The notes: generated from the letters alone by a model not told the origin. A DNA stretch of 64,000 nucleotides from Roseobacter litoralis Och 149 (GCF_000154785.2 NC_015730.1:4441212-4505211); one strand, 5' to 3'; shown: positions 8,538 through 17,123, numbered from the stretch's first letter. Numbers and translations: made by a program.

Positions 8538-9574
8538 CCGCACCTGTCACACTCAAGGAATTGAACCATTGGTTCGGCACATTCCAAGCGCTCAAGGACA
8601 TCGACCTGATGATTGAGGCCGGCGAATATGTTGCTCTTCTGGGGCCGTCTGGCTGCGGGAAAACCACGCTTCTTTCAGTGTTGGGCGGTTTCATCGCGCC
8701 CAGCCAAGGCAGCGTTATGATCGGGGAGCGTGATATGACACGGGTCGCTCCGGCCAAGCGCCCGACAACCACGATGTTTCAGGACTACGCGTTGTTCCCG
8801 CATATGAGCTTGCGCGACAACGTCGGATTTGGGTTGCGCATGGGCGGTATGGGCCGTGCAGAACGCCACCGAAAGGCGGAGGCGCAGCTTGCGCTGGTCG
8901 GGCTTGCTGATGCCGCATCAAAGCGCCCACATGAATTATCCGGTGGCCAGCGTCAAAGGGTGGCACTTGCCCGCGCTCTGGCAGTGGGCCCGGACGTATT
9001 GTTGCTGGATGAACCGCTTGGCGCGCTTGACCTAAAGCTCCGCCGCGCAATGCAGGACGAATTGAAGGTTATCCAAAGGCAAGTCGGCACCACCTTTGTC
9101 CATGTAACGCATGATCAGGAAGAAGCGATGGCGATTGCAGACCGCATCGTCGTGATGAATGCCGGAAAGATCGAGGATCAGGGCCCGCCCGCGCGCGTCT
9201 ACCGCCAGCCCGCCAGCTTGTTTGCCGCCGACTTCATGGGTGAGATGAACCATGTTCCGGCACAGGTCACAGGGCAGCGGGTTGAGACGCCCCTTGGCCC
9301 CTTACCCGTAAACGCGCCATTCCTGGGCTCTGCGACATTATGCCTGCGTCCAGAGGCGATAAGCACACACAAAGCTGAAATCACGCTGGGGAGCGCCCGT
9401 GTGCGCGATGCCGCTTTCTTCGGAACGCATATTCGCGCGCATCTGGTACCGGATGTCGCGCCAAATTTAGTATTGATCGCGCATCTGCCACCCGGTGAGA
9501 TGCCGGCAGCCGGTGCGATGCTAACCTTGTCGGTAAGCGCCGACACAATCAGTGTCTTCCCAAAGGAGCTATAA
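8534..9574 (+). CDS. ABC transporter ATP-binding protein (PotA-type)
   Basis: Cytoplasmic ATPase of the importer, 346 residues. Walker A is GPSGCGKT at residues 37-44. The Q-loop is MFQDYALFP, the signature LSGGQRQRVALARAL, Walker B VLLLDEPLGALD and the switch His VTHDQEEAM. A C-terminal TOBE-like domain from about residue 230 (LPVNAPFLGSATLCLRPEAI) is typical for the PotA/MalK group. All motifs are intact. It is coupled by a 4-bp overlap to the permease and followed 2 bp later by the hydrolase gene. Confidence 0.92.
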   Translation: MTAPVTLKELNHWFGTFQALKDIDLMIEAGEYVALLGPSGCGKTTLLSVLGGFIAPSQGSVMIGERDMTRVAPAKRPTTTMFQDYALFPHMSLRDNVGFGLRMGGMGRAERHRKAEAQLALVGLADAASKRPHELSGGQRQRVALARALAVGPDVLLLDEPLGALDLKLRRAMQDELKVIQRQVGTTFVHVTHDQEEAMAIADRIVVMNAGKIEDQGPPARVYRQPASLFAADFMGEMNHVPAQVTGQRVETPLGPLPVNAPFLGSATLCLRPEAISTHKAEITLGSARVRDAAFFGTHIRAHLVPDVAPNLVLIAHLPPGEMPAAGAMLTLSVSADTISVFPKEL

Positions 9575-9576
9575 AG

Positions 9577-10305
9577 ATGGACCATGCACGCCCTGAGGAC
9601 TGGTATCGCCTCCAAACCAAGGCCGACGGCGTTACCTTGATAGACGAGCCTTTCATCCAACCATTTTATCGCTGCAACATGTGGCACATCCGCGGGCGTG
9701 ACCAGGATTTACTCGTGGATAGCGGCATGGGGGTGGTGTCCTTGCGTGATTGGGTGCCGCTGGTCACCGAACGTGCGCTAACGGCCGTCGCCAGCCATAC
9801 CCATTTCGATCATATCGGATGCCACCATGAATTTGACAATCGGTGCGTCCACCGGACAGAGGCGAATTTGCTGGCAAATCCTACACGTGCAGCAACCTTG
9901 GCTGACCCCTATGTTACTGACGATATTTTTGACCGCTTACCGCCTGCACCCTATCAATCTGCGACCTATAAGGTGAAGTCTGCCCCAGCTACGCGCCTGG
10001 TGGACGATGGCGATGTGATCGATCTGGGCGACCGGCAATTCGAAGTGATCCACACGCCCGGGCATTCGCCGGGTGGAATAGCACTATGGGAAGCTGCAAC
10101 GGAGACTCTGTTTTCAGGTGACATCGTTTATGACGGCCCTCTGATCGAAGACACCTATCACGCCGATCTCATAGACTATCACCGCTCAATGGCGAGGCTT
10201 TACGATTTGCCGGTGCGTGTGGTGCATGGAGGGCATTTTCCCAGTTATGACGGCGCGCGGCACAAAGCGATCATCAGCGCTTGGCTTGCTGCGCACGATG
10301 TATAG
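9577..10305 (+). CDS. Metallo-beta-lactamase-fold hydrolase linked to the ABC importer
   Basis: A 242-residue MBL-fold enzyme with the metal motif H74-T-H76-F-D78-H79, then the later HTPGHSPGG and SGDIVYDGP metal-ligand blocks and the final VHGGHFPS. No signal peptide, so it is cytoplasmic. It begins 2 bp after the ATPase stop and is clearly part of the transporter operon. It probably processes the imported compound, for example an ester, lactone or amide. MBL substrates cannot be predicted from these motifs, so the reaction stays open. Downstream sequence is IS debris, so the operon ends here. Confidence 0.82.
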   Translation: MDHARPEDWYRLQTKADGVTLIDEPFIQPFYRCNMWHIRGRDQDLLVDSGMGVVSLRDWVPLVTERALTAVASHTHFDHIGCHHEFDNRCVHRTEANLLANPTRAATLADPYVTDDIFDRLPPAPYQSATYKVKSAPATRLVDDGDVIDLGDRQFEVIHTPGHSPGGIALWEAATETLFSGDIVYDGPLIEDTYHADLIDYHRSMARLYDLPVRVVHGGHFPSYDGARHKAIISAWLAAHDV

Positions 10306-10309
10306 AGGC

Positions 10310-10525
10310 GTGAGAGAATTTGCCTGAGCTTTTCTACTCCCCGGTGACCTCAGGTGCGACCATCTTCGTCACGACAGGCAAATAGTGCGTTCTTGCAATT
10401 GAGGGTAAGCAGTCGGATTAGATTTTCCGGGACTGTTGCTGTCGATCTCGACGCGGCCGTCGGTCAGTCTCTCGCCGAGGCGTGACCTGGCGGAGATTGC
10501 CAAGCGTTGCGCCTGAAGCCATTCC
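10310..10525 (-). pseudogene. IS66-family transposase C-terminal fragment
   Basis: Minus-strand translation gives FGEWLQAQRLAISARSRLGE, then TDGRVEIDSNS. This matches the IS66 pattern of an arginine-rich helix followed by DDGRVEIDNNTVER. The two blocks are closer together than in intact relatives, and the frame is lost afterwards. It is a small internally deleted remnant next to an IS110 remnant. Confidence 0.6.
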
Positions 10526-10664
10526 CCAAATGCGGCTGTCATGGGGGAGTGGAAAGAATGTGGGGATCAAGCCGCGCGCAGCTGTCCTTTGTCAAGCCTT
10601 CCATCCAGTACCGCTGCTCTGACAGTTGCCACTCGATGTTCTCATGACTTTGGTAGCGTTACGC

Positions 10665-10830
10665 TGCCGCGGTCGGAGACTGATAGACACCGCCGGGCGC
10701 CATCAAGGCCCAGACGATGCGTGCCATTTTGTTTGCGAGTGCCACGCGTACAAGCGTTGGCTGCTTACGCAAAAGCAAATCACCGAGCCAAGTTCCCGGT
10801 TGTGCGTCACGGTGCGTGTGCCGTTTGGCA
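10665..10830 (-). pseudogene. IS110-family transposase C-terminal fragment
   Basis: Minus-strand codons read QPGTWLGDLLLRKQPTLVRV, followed by ALANKMARIVWALMAPGGVY and a terminal QSPTAAA stop. This is the characteristic C-terminal tail of IS110-family transposases. The N-terminal DEDD catalytic part is absent or unrecognisable further upstream (to about 10938). Inactive. Confidence 0.7.
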
Positions 10831-10938
10831 ATGCGGGATCACGATATCTCGCTGCGTCGGGTGCGCAGGCCTGGACGACTGCAGCAGGCGCATCGTCGCG
10901 TGGAAACTCTGCCGTTTCATGTCGCCACCTGCTATCGT

Positions 10939-11223
10939 TTAGGTACCTGCATCTCTGTCATTCTCGGCACCACTGAGCTCACCCGATGAATCCTGCGCAT
11001 CATCCCCGTCGTGACGGCCTGCGTCACCTTCCCACGTTCCTTCGCGACGCACCGCGTCTTTCACTTCGGGCGGCAGTTCGCGAGCAAGGTCTGCGACCGG
11101 TGGGTCGTCGCGATCGATGGGTTCCTTGCTGATCCCGCGATCTTCACCCGGAATGAAAACACTCAGATCTTCTGTTTCGGCTGTCGATTCAGGCTGCGTG
11201 CTGTCGGTGGTTTTGTCGGCCAT
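10939..11223 (-). CDS. Small acidic hypothetical protein
   Basis: A 94-residue, strongly hydrophilic and acidic protein from the ATG at 11223. The start is well supported by AAGGAG about 8 nt upstream. Composition is dominated by Asp, Glu, Gly, Thr and Ser, with no hydrophobic core, signal peptide or membrane segment. It is likely intrinsically disordered. The most ordered-looking part is DDPPVADLARELPPEVKDAV (about residues 39-58). It lies alone between IS fragments, and I recognise no family. It is judged real because of the ribosome binding site and consistent composition. Confidence 0.5.
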   Translation of the reverse strand: MADKTTDSTQPESTAETEDLSVFIPGEDRGISKEPIDRDDPPVADLARELPPEVKDAVRREGTWEGDAGRHDGDDAQDSSGELSGAENDRDAGT

Positions 11224-11465
11224 GTTAATTCTCCTTTGCATCCCTAACTGCTGCGAGATGGAATTGTTCATTCTTGAGACCGGTTAAGGTAATTTTTTAA
11301 AGAGAAGTTCTGCTTGCCGCCTGCTTCTGTACGCTGCTTTTACACCATTTACTGCAAGAGGCTAGGCTTCGATGAGGCCCCTTTTTTGTGCATTGGCGAG
11401 GATGGACCTGTCGCGGTTTGATGCCGCCCCTTTGATAGCATTTACTGCAACAAAGGAGACTGACT

Positions 11466-11741
11466 ATGGGACTGAAACGGACGGACGAATTTCGCCAAGA
11501 TGCGGTGCGTATCGCGCTGACCAGTGGGCTGACACGCAAACAGGTGGCTGACGATCTGGGTGTAGGTATGTCCACACTGAACAAGTGGATCACAGCGCAT
11601 CGAGACACGGATGTGGTGTCAAAAGAGGATATGAGCCTCGTTCAAGAGAATGACCGGCTGCGCCGCGAGAACCGTATTCTCAAGGAGGAGAGGGAGATCT
11701 TAAAAAAGGCCACCCAGTTCTTCGCGGGCCTAAAGCAATGA
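11466..11741 (+). CDS. IS3-family transposase OrfA
   Basis: A 91-residue HTH protein (KRTDEFRQDAVRIALTSG, then TRKQVADDLGVGMSTLNKWI) ending in a leucine-zipper-like helix (ENDRLRRENRILKEEREILK). This is the DNA-binding half of the OrfAB transposase. It overlaps the start of orfB by 4 bp (ATGA), where programmed frameshifting usually makes the fusion. AAGGAG precedes the ATG. Intact, but its partner is broken. Confidence 0.9.
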   Translation: MGLKRTDEFRQDAVRIALTSGLTRKQVADDLGVGMSTLNKWITAHRDTDVVSKEDMSLVQENDRLRRENRILKEEREILKKATQFFAGLKQ

Positions 11742-12639
11742 GATTTAGGTTCATTGAAGAACACAGCGAGAGCTTCCCCACCAATCGGCTGTGTGATGTC
11801 GTTGGCGTCAGCACACGCGGGCTACGCGCATTTCGAAGCCGGCCAGCCAGTCGCAGACAGCGGTCTGATTTGGTCACGCTGGCGCACATCAAAGAACAAT
11901 CTCGTCTGAGCCTTGGCAGCTATGGCAGGCCGCGCATGACTGAGGAGTTGAAAGAGATTGGCCTGGATATCGGTCACCGCCGTGTTGGCCGCCCCCTCTC
12001 GGCAGATTTGGCTTTGCCAAATCGCCTGTCGGGCAGTGGATGCGCCAGAACGGCATATCAGTGGTCAGAACACGCAAACACAAGGTCACGACGGATAGAG
12101 ATCATAAGTTCAATATAGCACCGAACCTACTGGATCGTGACTGCGCGGCAGATGCGCCAAACCAGAAATGGGCGGGCGACATCAGCTATGTCTGGACCCG
12201 TGAAGGCTGGGTGTATCTGGCTGTGATCTTGGACCTGCATTCTCGCCGTGTCATCGGCTGGGCCGTCAGTAACCGCATGAAGCGTGATCTAGCGATACGG
12301 GCGTTGAACATGGCCATCGTATTCCGTGCGCCACCAAAGGGCTGCATCCATCACACGGATCGCGGTAGCCAATATTGTTCTCACGACTATCAAAAGATTC
12401 TGCGCCAACATGGGTTCAAGGTGTCGATGTCTGGGAAGGGCAATTGCTACGACAATGCGGCTGTCGAGACGTTCTTCAAAACCATCAAGGCCGAGCTGAT
12501 CTGGCGGCGGTCATGGGAAACCAGGCGGCACGCTGAGATGGCAATCTTTGAATACATCAACGGCTTCTACAGTCCACGCCGCCGTCACTCAGCACTGGGA
12601 TGGAAAAGCCCTGTCGCATTCGAACGGAAGGTGGCTTAA
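11738..12639 (+). pseudogene. IS3-family transposase OrfB, interrupted by a palindromic insertion
   Basis: Catalytic DDE integrase half. The first part reads MRFRFIEEHSESFPTNRLCD and continues to LKEIGLDIGHRRVGR. Then about 47 bp of palindromic sequence replace the expected Leu codon, and the frame resumes in another phase at MRQNGISVVRTRKHKV. The DDE residues lie downstream and are intact (WAGDISYVWT, HHTDRGSQYCS, ETFFKTIKAEL). The net change of 44 bp shifts the frame, so no full OrfB is made unless the segment from 12040 is translated alone. Confidence 0.85.
11993..12035 (-). repeat. Small palindromic repeat, copy 2 (43 bp), inside IS3 orfB
   Basis: Read on the minus strand it starts TGCCCGACAGGCGATT and ends AATCTGCCGAGAGGGG. 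The inner stem is GATTTGGC/GCCAAATC around AAA. It shares both outer arms with copies at 4649-4687 and 47399-47437, but its inner stem is longer. It breaks the orfB frame between HRRVGR and MRQNG. Confidence 0.8.
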
Positions 12640-12677
12640 ACGAGCACTAGGGGCGGCACTAAAACGGGACAGCTCCA

Positions 12678-13017
12678 TTGCGTATTCATCGAGTTGTGTT
12701 TCTCTTTGCACTTAAATGTCAGAATGTGGTCGTTTCGAAGATTTTTGGCACTTTAATCTGAGACTCATCGATCCCGGGTCTCAGATCAACTCTTCCTGTT
12801 GGGGTGGTCCCCACCCGATCGCCGGGGTTACCAAATGGTCGGTCGTCATGACAAATCGGTTTTTGTTGTCTCCCATCGTGTGCCCTTGCAACATTTTCAG
12901 CATCGGCGGCCCTGCGTGGTCGATGAATGCCACGCCTGCTAGGGGAGCGGGACAGATGTGTAGCGGCAGAATGGGGTGCTTTGATGAGAACGTGAACGCA
13001 GCCTCTTTGGTCAAAAG
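12678..13017. repeat. Gene-poor stretch holding a diverged repeat shared with 45320-45470
   Basis: About 140 bp (roughly 12711-12850) align by eye with 45330-45475. Shared strings are GGTCGTTTCGAA, GGTCCCCACCCGA and ACCAAATGGTCGG. On the minus strand both encode a C-terminal peptide of the form DHLVTPA-x-GWGPP ending LI-stop, followed by the same non-coding tail. They look like the 3' ends of two related but diverged mobile-element genes. I cannot name the family. Confidence 0.5.
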
Positions 13018-13838
13018 GGGACTGTTGCATTAATCCGATGACGACATGCATGGGCCCTCATATGACCAGAATTCATGCGGAGCCATAGAAGAGGGCATCG
13101 ATAAACGCGATCTCGCCCAGGACGCCGGGTTGTCTGTGCTGGATGTGGCCGCGTTTGATCGTTCGGATAGTTTCTATACCGCTCAAGGTTGCCTTTGCCG
13201 ATCGTAAAGATCGAAAGCTCTGACGATATCCAAGGATCCGCTTCATCGCCGCATGATCGCTCTCAATGAGGTTATTGCGCCACTTTCGGTCGATGTGTCG
13301 GGTACTGTCAAAATGCGGATCGTAGCGGTGGTTGATCTCTCGGATGACGCGGCGATAGGTCGGGGCTTTGTCTGTCACGATGATGACCGGACGATGGAGC
13401 CGTACACGCTCAATCGCTTTGTTAAGAAAGGCCTTAGCTGCCTTGGCATCCCTCCGCGCGGTCAAACGGAAGTCGATCATCTGCCCGTTTGCGTCGATGG
13501 CATGCCATAGGTAGCGCCATTTGCCACCAACGCGGATATAGGTTTCATCGACATGCCATTCGACACTGGCCCGGCGCAAGTGTTTTTCGGTTCTTTTGGT
13601 GATCTCCGGAGCAAACTTATGAACCCAGCGATAGACGGTCGAACGATCAGCGTGGATCCCGCGCTCTGCGAGCAAATCGACGACATCTTGATAAGGCAGA
13701 GCATAGCGCAGGTACCAGCGCACCGCACAAAGAATGATTTCGCGTGGAAAGCGGTGGTACTTGAAGGGCGATTCGCGTGGCATGGCTAACCTCAAAAGCT
13801 TAACCGTGGCCAAGCAAGTTGATTAATGCAACAGTCCC
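13018..13838 (-). mobile_element. IS6-family insertion sequence, copy B (821 bp)
   Basis: Same ends and length as copy A, in inverted orientation. Its left flank (GTCAAAAG) and right flank (TCTGGTCT) do not match each other or copy A's flanks, so there is no target duplication. Its right end cuts into a nucleotide-sugar dehydrogenase gene. Copies A and B together bracket 8.4 kb with the importer operon. Confidence 0.9.
13073..13783 (-). CDS. IS6-family DDE transposase, copy B
   Basis: A 236-residue transposase from the ATG at 13783, with the same predicted sequence as copy A, including the DDE residues (WHVDETYIRV, VTDKAPTY, LIESDHAAMK). Identity between two copies 9 kb apart implies a recent duplication or ongoing gene conversion. 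No lesions are seen, and it is presumably active. Confidence 0.95.
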   Translation of the reverse strand: MPRESPFKYHRFPREIILCAVRWYLRYALPYQDVVDLLAERGIHADRSTVYRWVHKFAPEITKRTEKHLRRASVEWHVDETYIRVGGKWRYLWHAIDANGQMIDFRLTARRDAKAAKAFLNKAIERVRLHRPVIIVTDKAPTYRRVIREINHRYDPHFDSTRHIDRKWRNNLIESDHAAMKRILGYRQSFRSLRSAKATLSGIETIRTIKRGHIQHRQPGVLGEIAFIDALFYGSA

Positions 13839-14163
13839 TCTGGTCTTGGGGATAGCGTACAAACGTGACATCGATGATGTGCGGGAGAGCCCGTCCGTTC
13901 TCGTCATGGAACTGTTGCGCAACTGGGGTGCGGACATATCCTACAGTGATCCGCATGTGCAGACTTTTCCTGTAATGCGCGAACATTCATTTGATTTGAG
14001 CTCCGTGCCGCTGTCGCCGGAAACCCTCGCGCAGCAGGATGCCGTTTTGCTCCTGACGGACCACACGCATTTCGACTATGAGATGATCGCCGAGCACGCA
14101 TCATTATTGATCGACACACGTGGCGTTTATCGACGACTGGGCATTACCTTACCCACGGCATAA
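13839..14163 (+). pseudogene. UDP-N-acetyl-mannosamine/glucosamine dehydrogenase, C-terminal fragment
   Basis: About 107 residues of the C-terminal UDP-binding domain of a WecC/WbpA-type nucleotide-sugar dehydrogenase. Recognisable blocks are [17 protein letters not shown], near the start, then [11 protein letters not shown] and [10 protein letters not shown]. The N-terminal NAD domain and the catalytic Cys are missing because IS6 copy B ends at 13838. It is followed 59 bp later by a wecB-like fragment. This pair mirrors the intact wecB-wecC genes at 41.1-43.4 kb and is probably a relic of an earlier, distinct glycan locus. Confidence 0.85.
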
Positions 14164-14222
14164 AGGGGTTCCGATCACCACGTTCTTCACAAGCAAACCA
14201 ATCAATTTTACACGGGACCGTC

Positions 14223-14393
14223 ATGAAAATCTCTACGACTGTTGGCACGCGCCCACAGTTCATCAAGAGCACACTAATCACTCGCGGTTTCCAACGGAAC
14301 GATACGGCAAAAGAAGTTATCATTCGTATTGGTCAGCACTTTGATCAGAACATGTCGGATATCGCACATAGAAAAATGCCGCGTACAAAGTAA
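14223..14393 (+). pseudogene. UDP-N-acetylglucosamine 2-epimerase, N-terminal fragment
   Basis: Fifty-six codons from the ATG at 14223: MKISTTVGTRPQFIKS, then IIRIGQHFDQNMSDIA. This is the nucleotide-binding N-terminus of non-hydrolysing epimerases (VGTRPQFIK and TGQHFDxNMSD motifs). It ends abruptly at TAA 14391, and no continuation is found in any frame downstream. It was the second gene of the wecC-wecB-like relic. Confidence 0.8.
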
Positions 14394-15030
14394 CCCTTCT
14401 AGGGCAATGGCTTGCTTTGAAATCAACCGATACCGCCAACAGGCTGTTGCTTGCTTGTTTGAGTATAATGTCGCAAAATGGGGCAACAAACAAAAGATCG
14501 TTAAAGAACTCTCTTAAGATAAGGTCACGGCTGCTATCATATGCCTCGAGTACATTCAGCCTTAGCATGGAAAAACCCCGTGGGGTTGAGCGAAAAGCGG
14601 CTTAAACACGCACTTCAAGCGCCATCAAAACGCAACAGTTTCAGAATGATTGAGGTAGCTGCAAACAAAAAATGCTTTTCGTCTGAATGTCTACCCCAGA
14701 CAGATTTCTTGACGCTTCAAACCAAGTATAAGCGTGAATTATCGAAATCGCATCTCATGATGTTTAGGCTAATTCTCACTCCAACTCACAGATTGCAAAA
14801 CTGAAATGTTTGGTCCCGAACCAGCAAGTTCATTAGTAAGTAGAAACACTTGATTGGTCTAAACCTGATGCCGACACTTAGTTGGCCTTTGGCTTATGGG
14901 GGGTGTGTCATATCGGCCGTGGTTTCTAGAACTCATCTTGGGTTTGAATCCTGGTGCACCTACCCATGTTGCGGTGCGGCTCAGCGAAAGGCTGTAGCGA
15001 GGTTTCGTCACGGAGCAGGATATCTTTTTT
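14394..15030. other. Spacer with an IS3 3'-end remnant (about 14541-14645)
   Basis: Plus-strand codons HSALAWKNPVGLSEKRL correspond to the C-terminal tail of IS3 OrfB (HSALGWKSPVAFERKVA at 12585-12639). They are followed by a matching terminal-repeat-like end near 14645. The rest has no recognisable gene. GGTTTGAATCCTGG near 14941 resembles a tRNA T-arm, but no tRNA folds there. Confidence 0.55.
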
Positions 15031-16470
15031 GTGACTGAACCCCTGATCACTCCCCGATCTGGCCGGCTGCGCGAGGCCTGCGAGGCACTTTGGCTTCTCG
15101 AAGACGAGATGGAACTGGTTTCATGGCGCTATGGGGGGCGGGATGGACTGGACCTTTGGCAGGTCCTGCGGTTTTCCTTGTTTATGGGCGCGCTGCGCCG
15201 TGCTGGCATCCTAGAAGCGCATCAGGCCAACCCTGACGAGGTGTCGCGTTCCAGATTTTCATCAAAGCTGCGCCAGCGTATCGATCGGTACACAATGACC
15301 CCTGGCATGCGACCACCAAAGGCCGAAACGGTGTTCATTGCCAACGCGCGCAAGGTGGACGGTATGGATCCGTTTTTGGGACCGCTGTTTCAAGGGCTTG
15401 GCGGCGCACCTTACTCTGTTTTCGACAGTGACCGTTTGGGGCAGCGGCTGAAAGGTGTCTACGATCTCGATGCTTTCAGCAAGACTGCCAGAAAGAAAAA
15501 CCGCGAATGCCTCGAAGCTACTGAGGCGGACAAGCGTCGCGCGAAAGAATTCACTGAACGGTTCGGCGCAGCGCTTGGGGCTGATTTGACCGATCTTTTT
15601 GCGAATGCGGAAAGAATTGGTACGGACCATCTGCGCATGCGCTCGGCATGGGCGCGATATTTCGATGCCTGTAAAGCACAGCGCTTAATTGCGATCGGTG
15701 CCTACTTTCGCCAAGCGGCCTTTGCGGGTGCGCGGATGGCGGGCATCCAATCCGTTGAAGTACAGCATGGATTGGTTGCACGTTGCCAGGTCAATTATTC
15801 TTGGCCGGGATCTCCACCGCGGGAGGCATCGCCTACCGACATGTTGTTCTTTGGATCTCACTGGGTCGAAAACGTCACCCATCCGGCCCAGCTGCGGCCT
15901 ATCGTGTCAGGATCAGACCAAATCACCCGGCTTGCATCACAGGAAGCGGCCACTGCCAGTGCCAAAGCGGATCGGCGCGCACCTGTCGTCTTTATGAGCC
16001 AGCCAACGGTGAGCCGGGTGCTCTGGGCTTTTGCCGTGGCATTGGCGCGGGCGCGCCCTGAGGTACCGATCCTTTATCGTCCGCATCCAGGTGAATCCTT
16101 AAGTCGTTATGAAAACCTGCTCGCAGCGGAACCGGACCGCCCCGCAAATCTGGCGCTTTCCCGGGGTGCGCCGGGCAGCTATGCATTGATGGCCTCGGCC
16201 CGCTTGCAGATTGGGGTCTATTCCTTCACGCTCGTCGAAGGACTAGCGTTCGGCTGTCCATCGGTTGTGCTGGACGCACCAGGGGCTGAACTTATGGAGG
16301 CGGTCATCGCCCGGGGTGACATACCGATGATTTCGACTGTCGAGGAAGCTGCCGCATTCGTGGATGCGCCGCCTGAACCACGAAATGCTGAAACGTACTT
16401 TGCACCGTCCATGCAGCCACAAGATATCGTTGCCGCTCTGAACGCAGGGCGAGGCGACAAAAGGACATAA
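15031..16470 (+). CDS. Predicted GT-B-fold surface-glycan transferase (capsule/nonulosonyltransferase-like)
   Basis: A 479-residue cytoplasmic protein with no membrane segments, starting at GTG 15031. The C-terminal half has the layout of the capsule/teichoic-acid-type GT-B transferases: a SVEVQHGLVAR block near residue 245, LYRPHPGES near 348 (an R-P-H-P phosphate/nucleotide-binding motif) and VYSFTLVEGLAFGCPSVVLD near 395. I do not recognise a characterised family member. The same R-P-H-P motif occurs in the 615-residue protein at 17518. Given the neighbouring nonulosonic acid genes, a CMP-legionaminic acid transferase or another capsule transferase is plausible but unproven. It is followed 14 bp later by a convergent acetyltransferase gene. 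Confidence 0.6.
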   Translation: MTEPLITPRSGRLREACEALWLLEDEMELVSWRYGGRDGLDLWQVLRFSLFMGALRRAGILEAHQANPDEVSRSRFSSKLRQRIDRYTMTPGMRPPKAETVFIANARKVDGMDPFLGPLFQGLGGAPYSVFDSDRLGQRLKGVYDLDAFSKTARKKNRECLEATEADKRRAKEFTERFGAALGADLTDLFANAERIGTDHLRMRSAWARYFDACKAQRLIAIGAYFRQAAFAGARMAGIQSVEVQHGLVARCQVNYSWPGSPPREASPTDMLFFGSHWVENVTHPAQLRPIVSGSDQITRLASQEAATASAKADRRAPVVFMSQPTVSRVLWAFAVALARARPEVPILYRPHPGESLSRYENLLAAEPDRPANLALSRGAPGSYALMASARLQIGVYSFTLVEGLAFGCPSVVLDAPGAELMEAVIARGDIPMISTVEEAAAFVDAPPEPRNAETYFAPSMQPQDIVAALNAGRGDKRT

Positions 16471-16484
16471 AGGTGGAAAAAGTG

Positions 16485-17123
16485 TTATGTGCGCATCGGT
16501 CGCGCCGGAACGCCAACGACCCGGCTGCGGGGCGACACATCCTTGACCACTGCCGCGCCCGCTCCGACGACAGCATCGCACCCGATCTGCAGCGGCGCAT
16601 GGGGGTGTCCGCCGCGTGTCACGGCACCACAGCCGATATAGGCACCAGCGCCAACCGAAACATGCCCGGCCAGCCGCACGCCCGGACCAAGAAGCGCGTA
16701 GTCGCCCACCTCACCGTCATGGCTCACGCTGGCGCCGGTGTTCACAACAGCATGCTGTCCGATCCGTACGCAAGGCCCTACAACGGTCTGTGGGAAGAGC
16801 ACCGTGCCTGAACCGAGTACGGCGTCCCGCGCAACCGTCGCTGTCGGATGGCAAAGCGTCACCCAAGTGACACAAGCCCCCCAACGCTCCGCCACTTTTC
16901 GACGGATCGCGGGCTCCCCGATGCCGATCACCGCGCAGCTATGGTCGGGCAAATCTGAAATATTGTCCTCGGGAAATATTTCGACCGCGCCGAGCCGCTC
17001 CCCTGCGGTGGGAGCAGGCGAGAGGAACCCGGCGACACACCAGCCCGCCTCTTGAGCGATCCACGCCAGCTCACGCGCGTGGCCACCCGTTCCAAAAATG
17101 TAAAGGTCGCGCGCGTCTGACAT
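16485..17123 (-). CDS. NeuD/PglD-type left-handed beta-helix acetyltransferase
   Basis: A 212-residue acyltransferase. The N-terminal Rossmann-like domain (LYIFGTGGHARELAWIA, residues 7-23) is followed from about residue 95 by hexapeptide repeats forming a left-handed beta-helix (AVLGSGTVLFPQTVVGPC, then the catalytic-His region VVNTGASVSHDGEVGDYALL). It ends with the usual VVGVPARPMR. The family acetylates sialic/nonulosonic acids (NeuD) or UDP-4-amino-sugars (PglD). The legionaminic pathway here lacks an obvious N-acetyltransferase (LegH step), so this gene is the best candidate in the window. O-acetylation of the finished sugar is the alternative. Confidence 0.82.
   Translation of the reverse strand: MSDARDLYIFGTGGHARELAWIAQEAGWCVAGFLSPAPTAGERLGAVEIFPEDNISDLPDHSCAVIGIGEPAIRRKVAERWGACVTWVTLCHPTATVARDAVLGSGTVLFPQTVVGPCVRIGQHAVVNTGASVSHDGEVGDYALLGPGVRLAGHVSVGAGAYIGCGAVTRGGHPHAPLQIGCDAVVGAGAAVVKDVSPRSRVVGVPARPMRT

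Larger units (their letters stand above)
11403..12677 (+). mobile_element. IS3-family insertion sequence, copy 1, disrupted
   Basis: Imperfect terminal inverted repeats begin TGGACCTGTCGCGGTTTGAT on the left; the right end closes with AGCTCCA at 12677. It contains orfA and an orfB broken by a palindromic repeat at 11993-12035. No 3-bp target duplication is visible. A related partial copy lies at 39799-40151, and a distant 3'-end remnant at about 14541-14645. Confidence 0.85.

Noticed and set aside
12781-13014. 77-codon minus-strand frame as an intact gene
   Set aside because: It is truncated at its 5' side by IS6 copy B and matches only as a diverged repeat with 45.3 kb. Recorded as a repeat remnant instead of a gene.
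14936-14972. tRNA-like T-arm and acceptor 3' strand (GGTTTGAATCC, then GGTGCACCTACC)
   Set aside because: No matching 5' acceptor strand, D-arm or anticodon arm upstream, and the T-stem has a mismatch. At most a degraded fragment; not annotated as a tRNA or attachment site.
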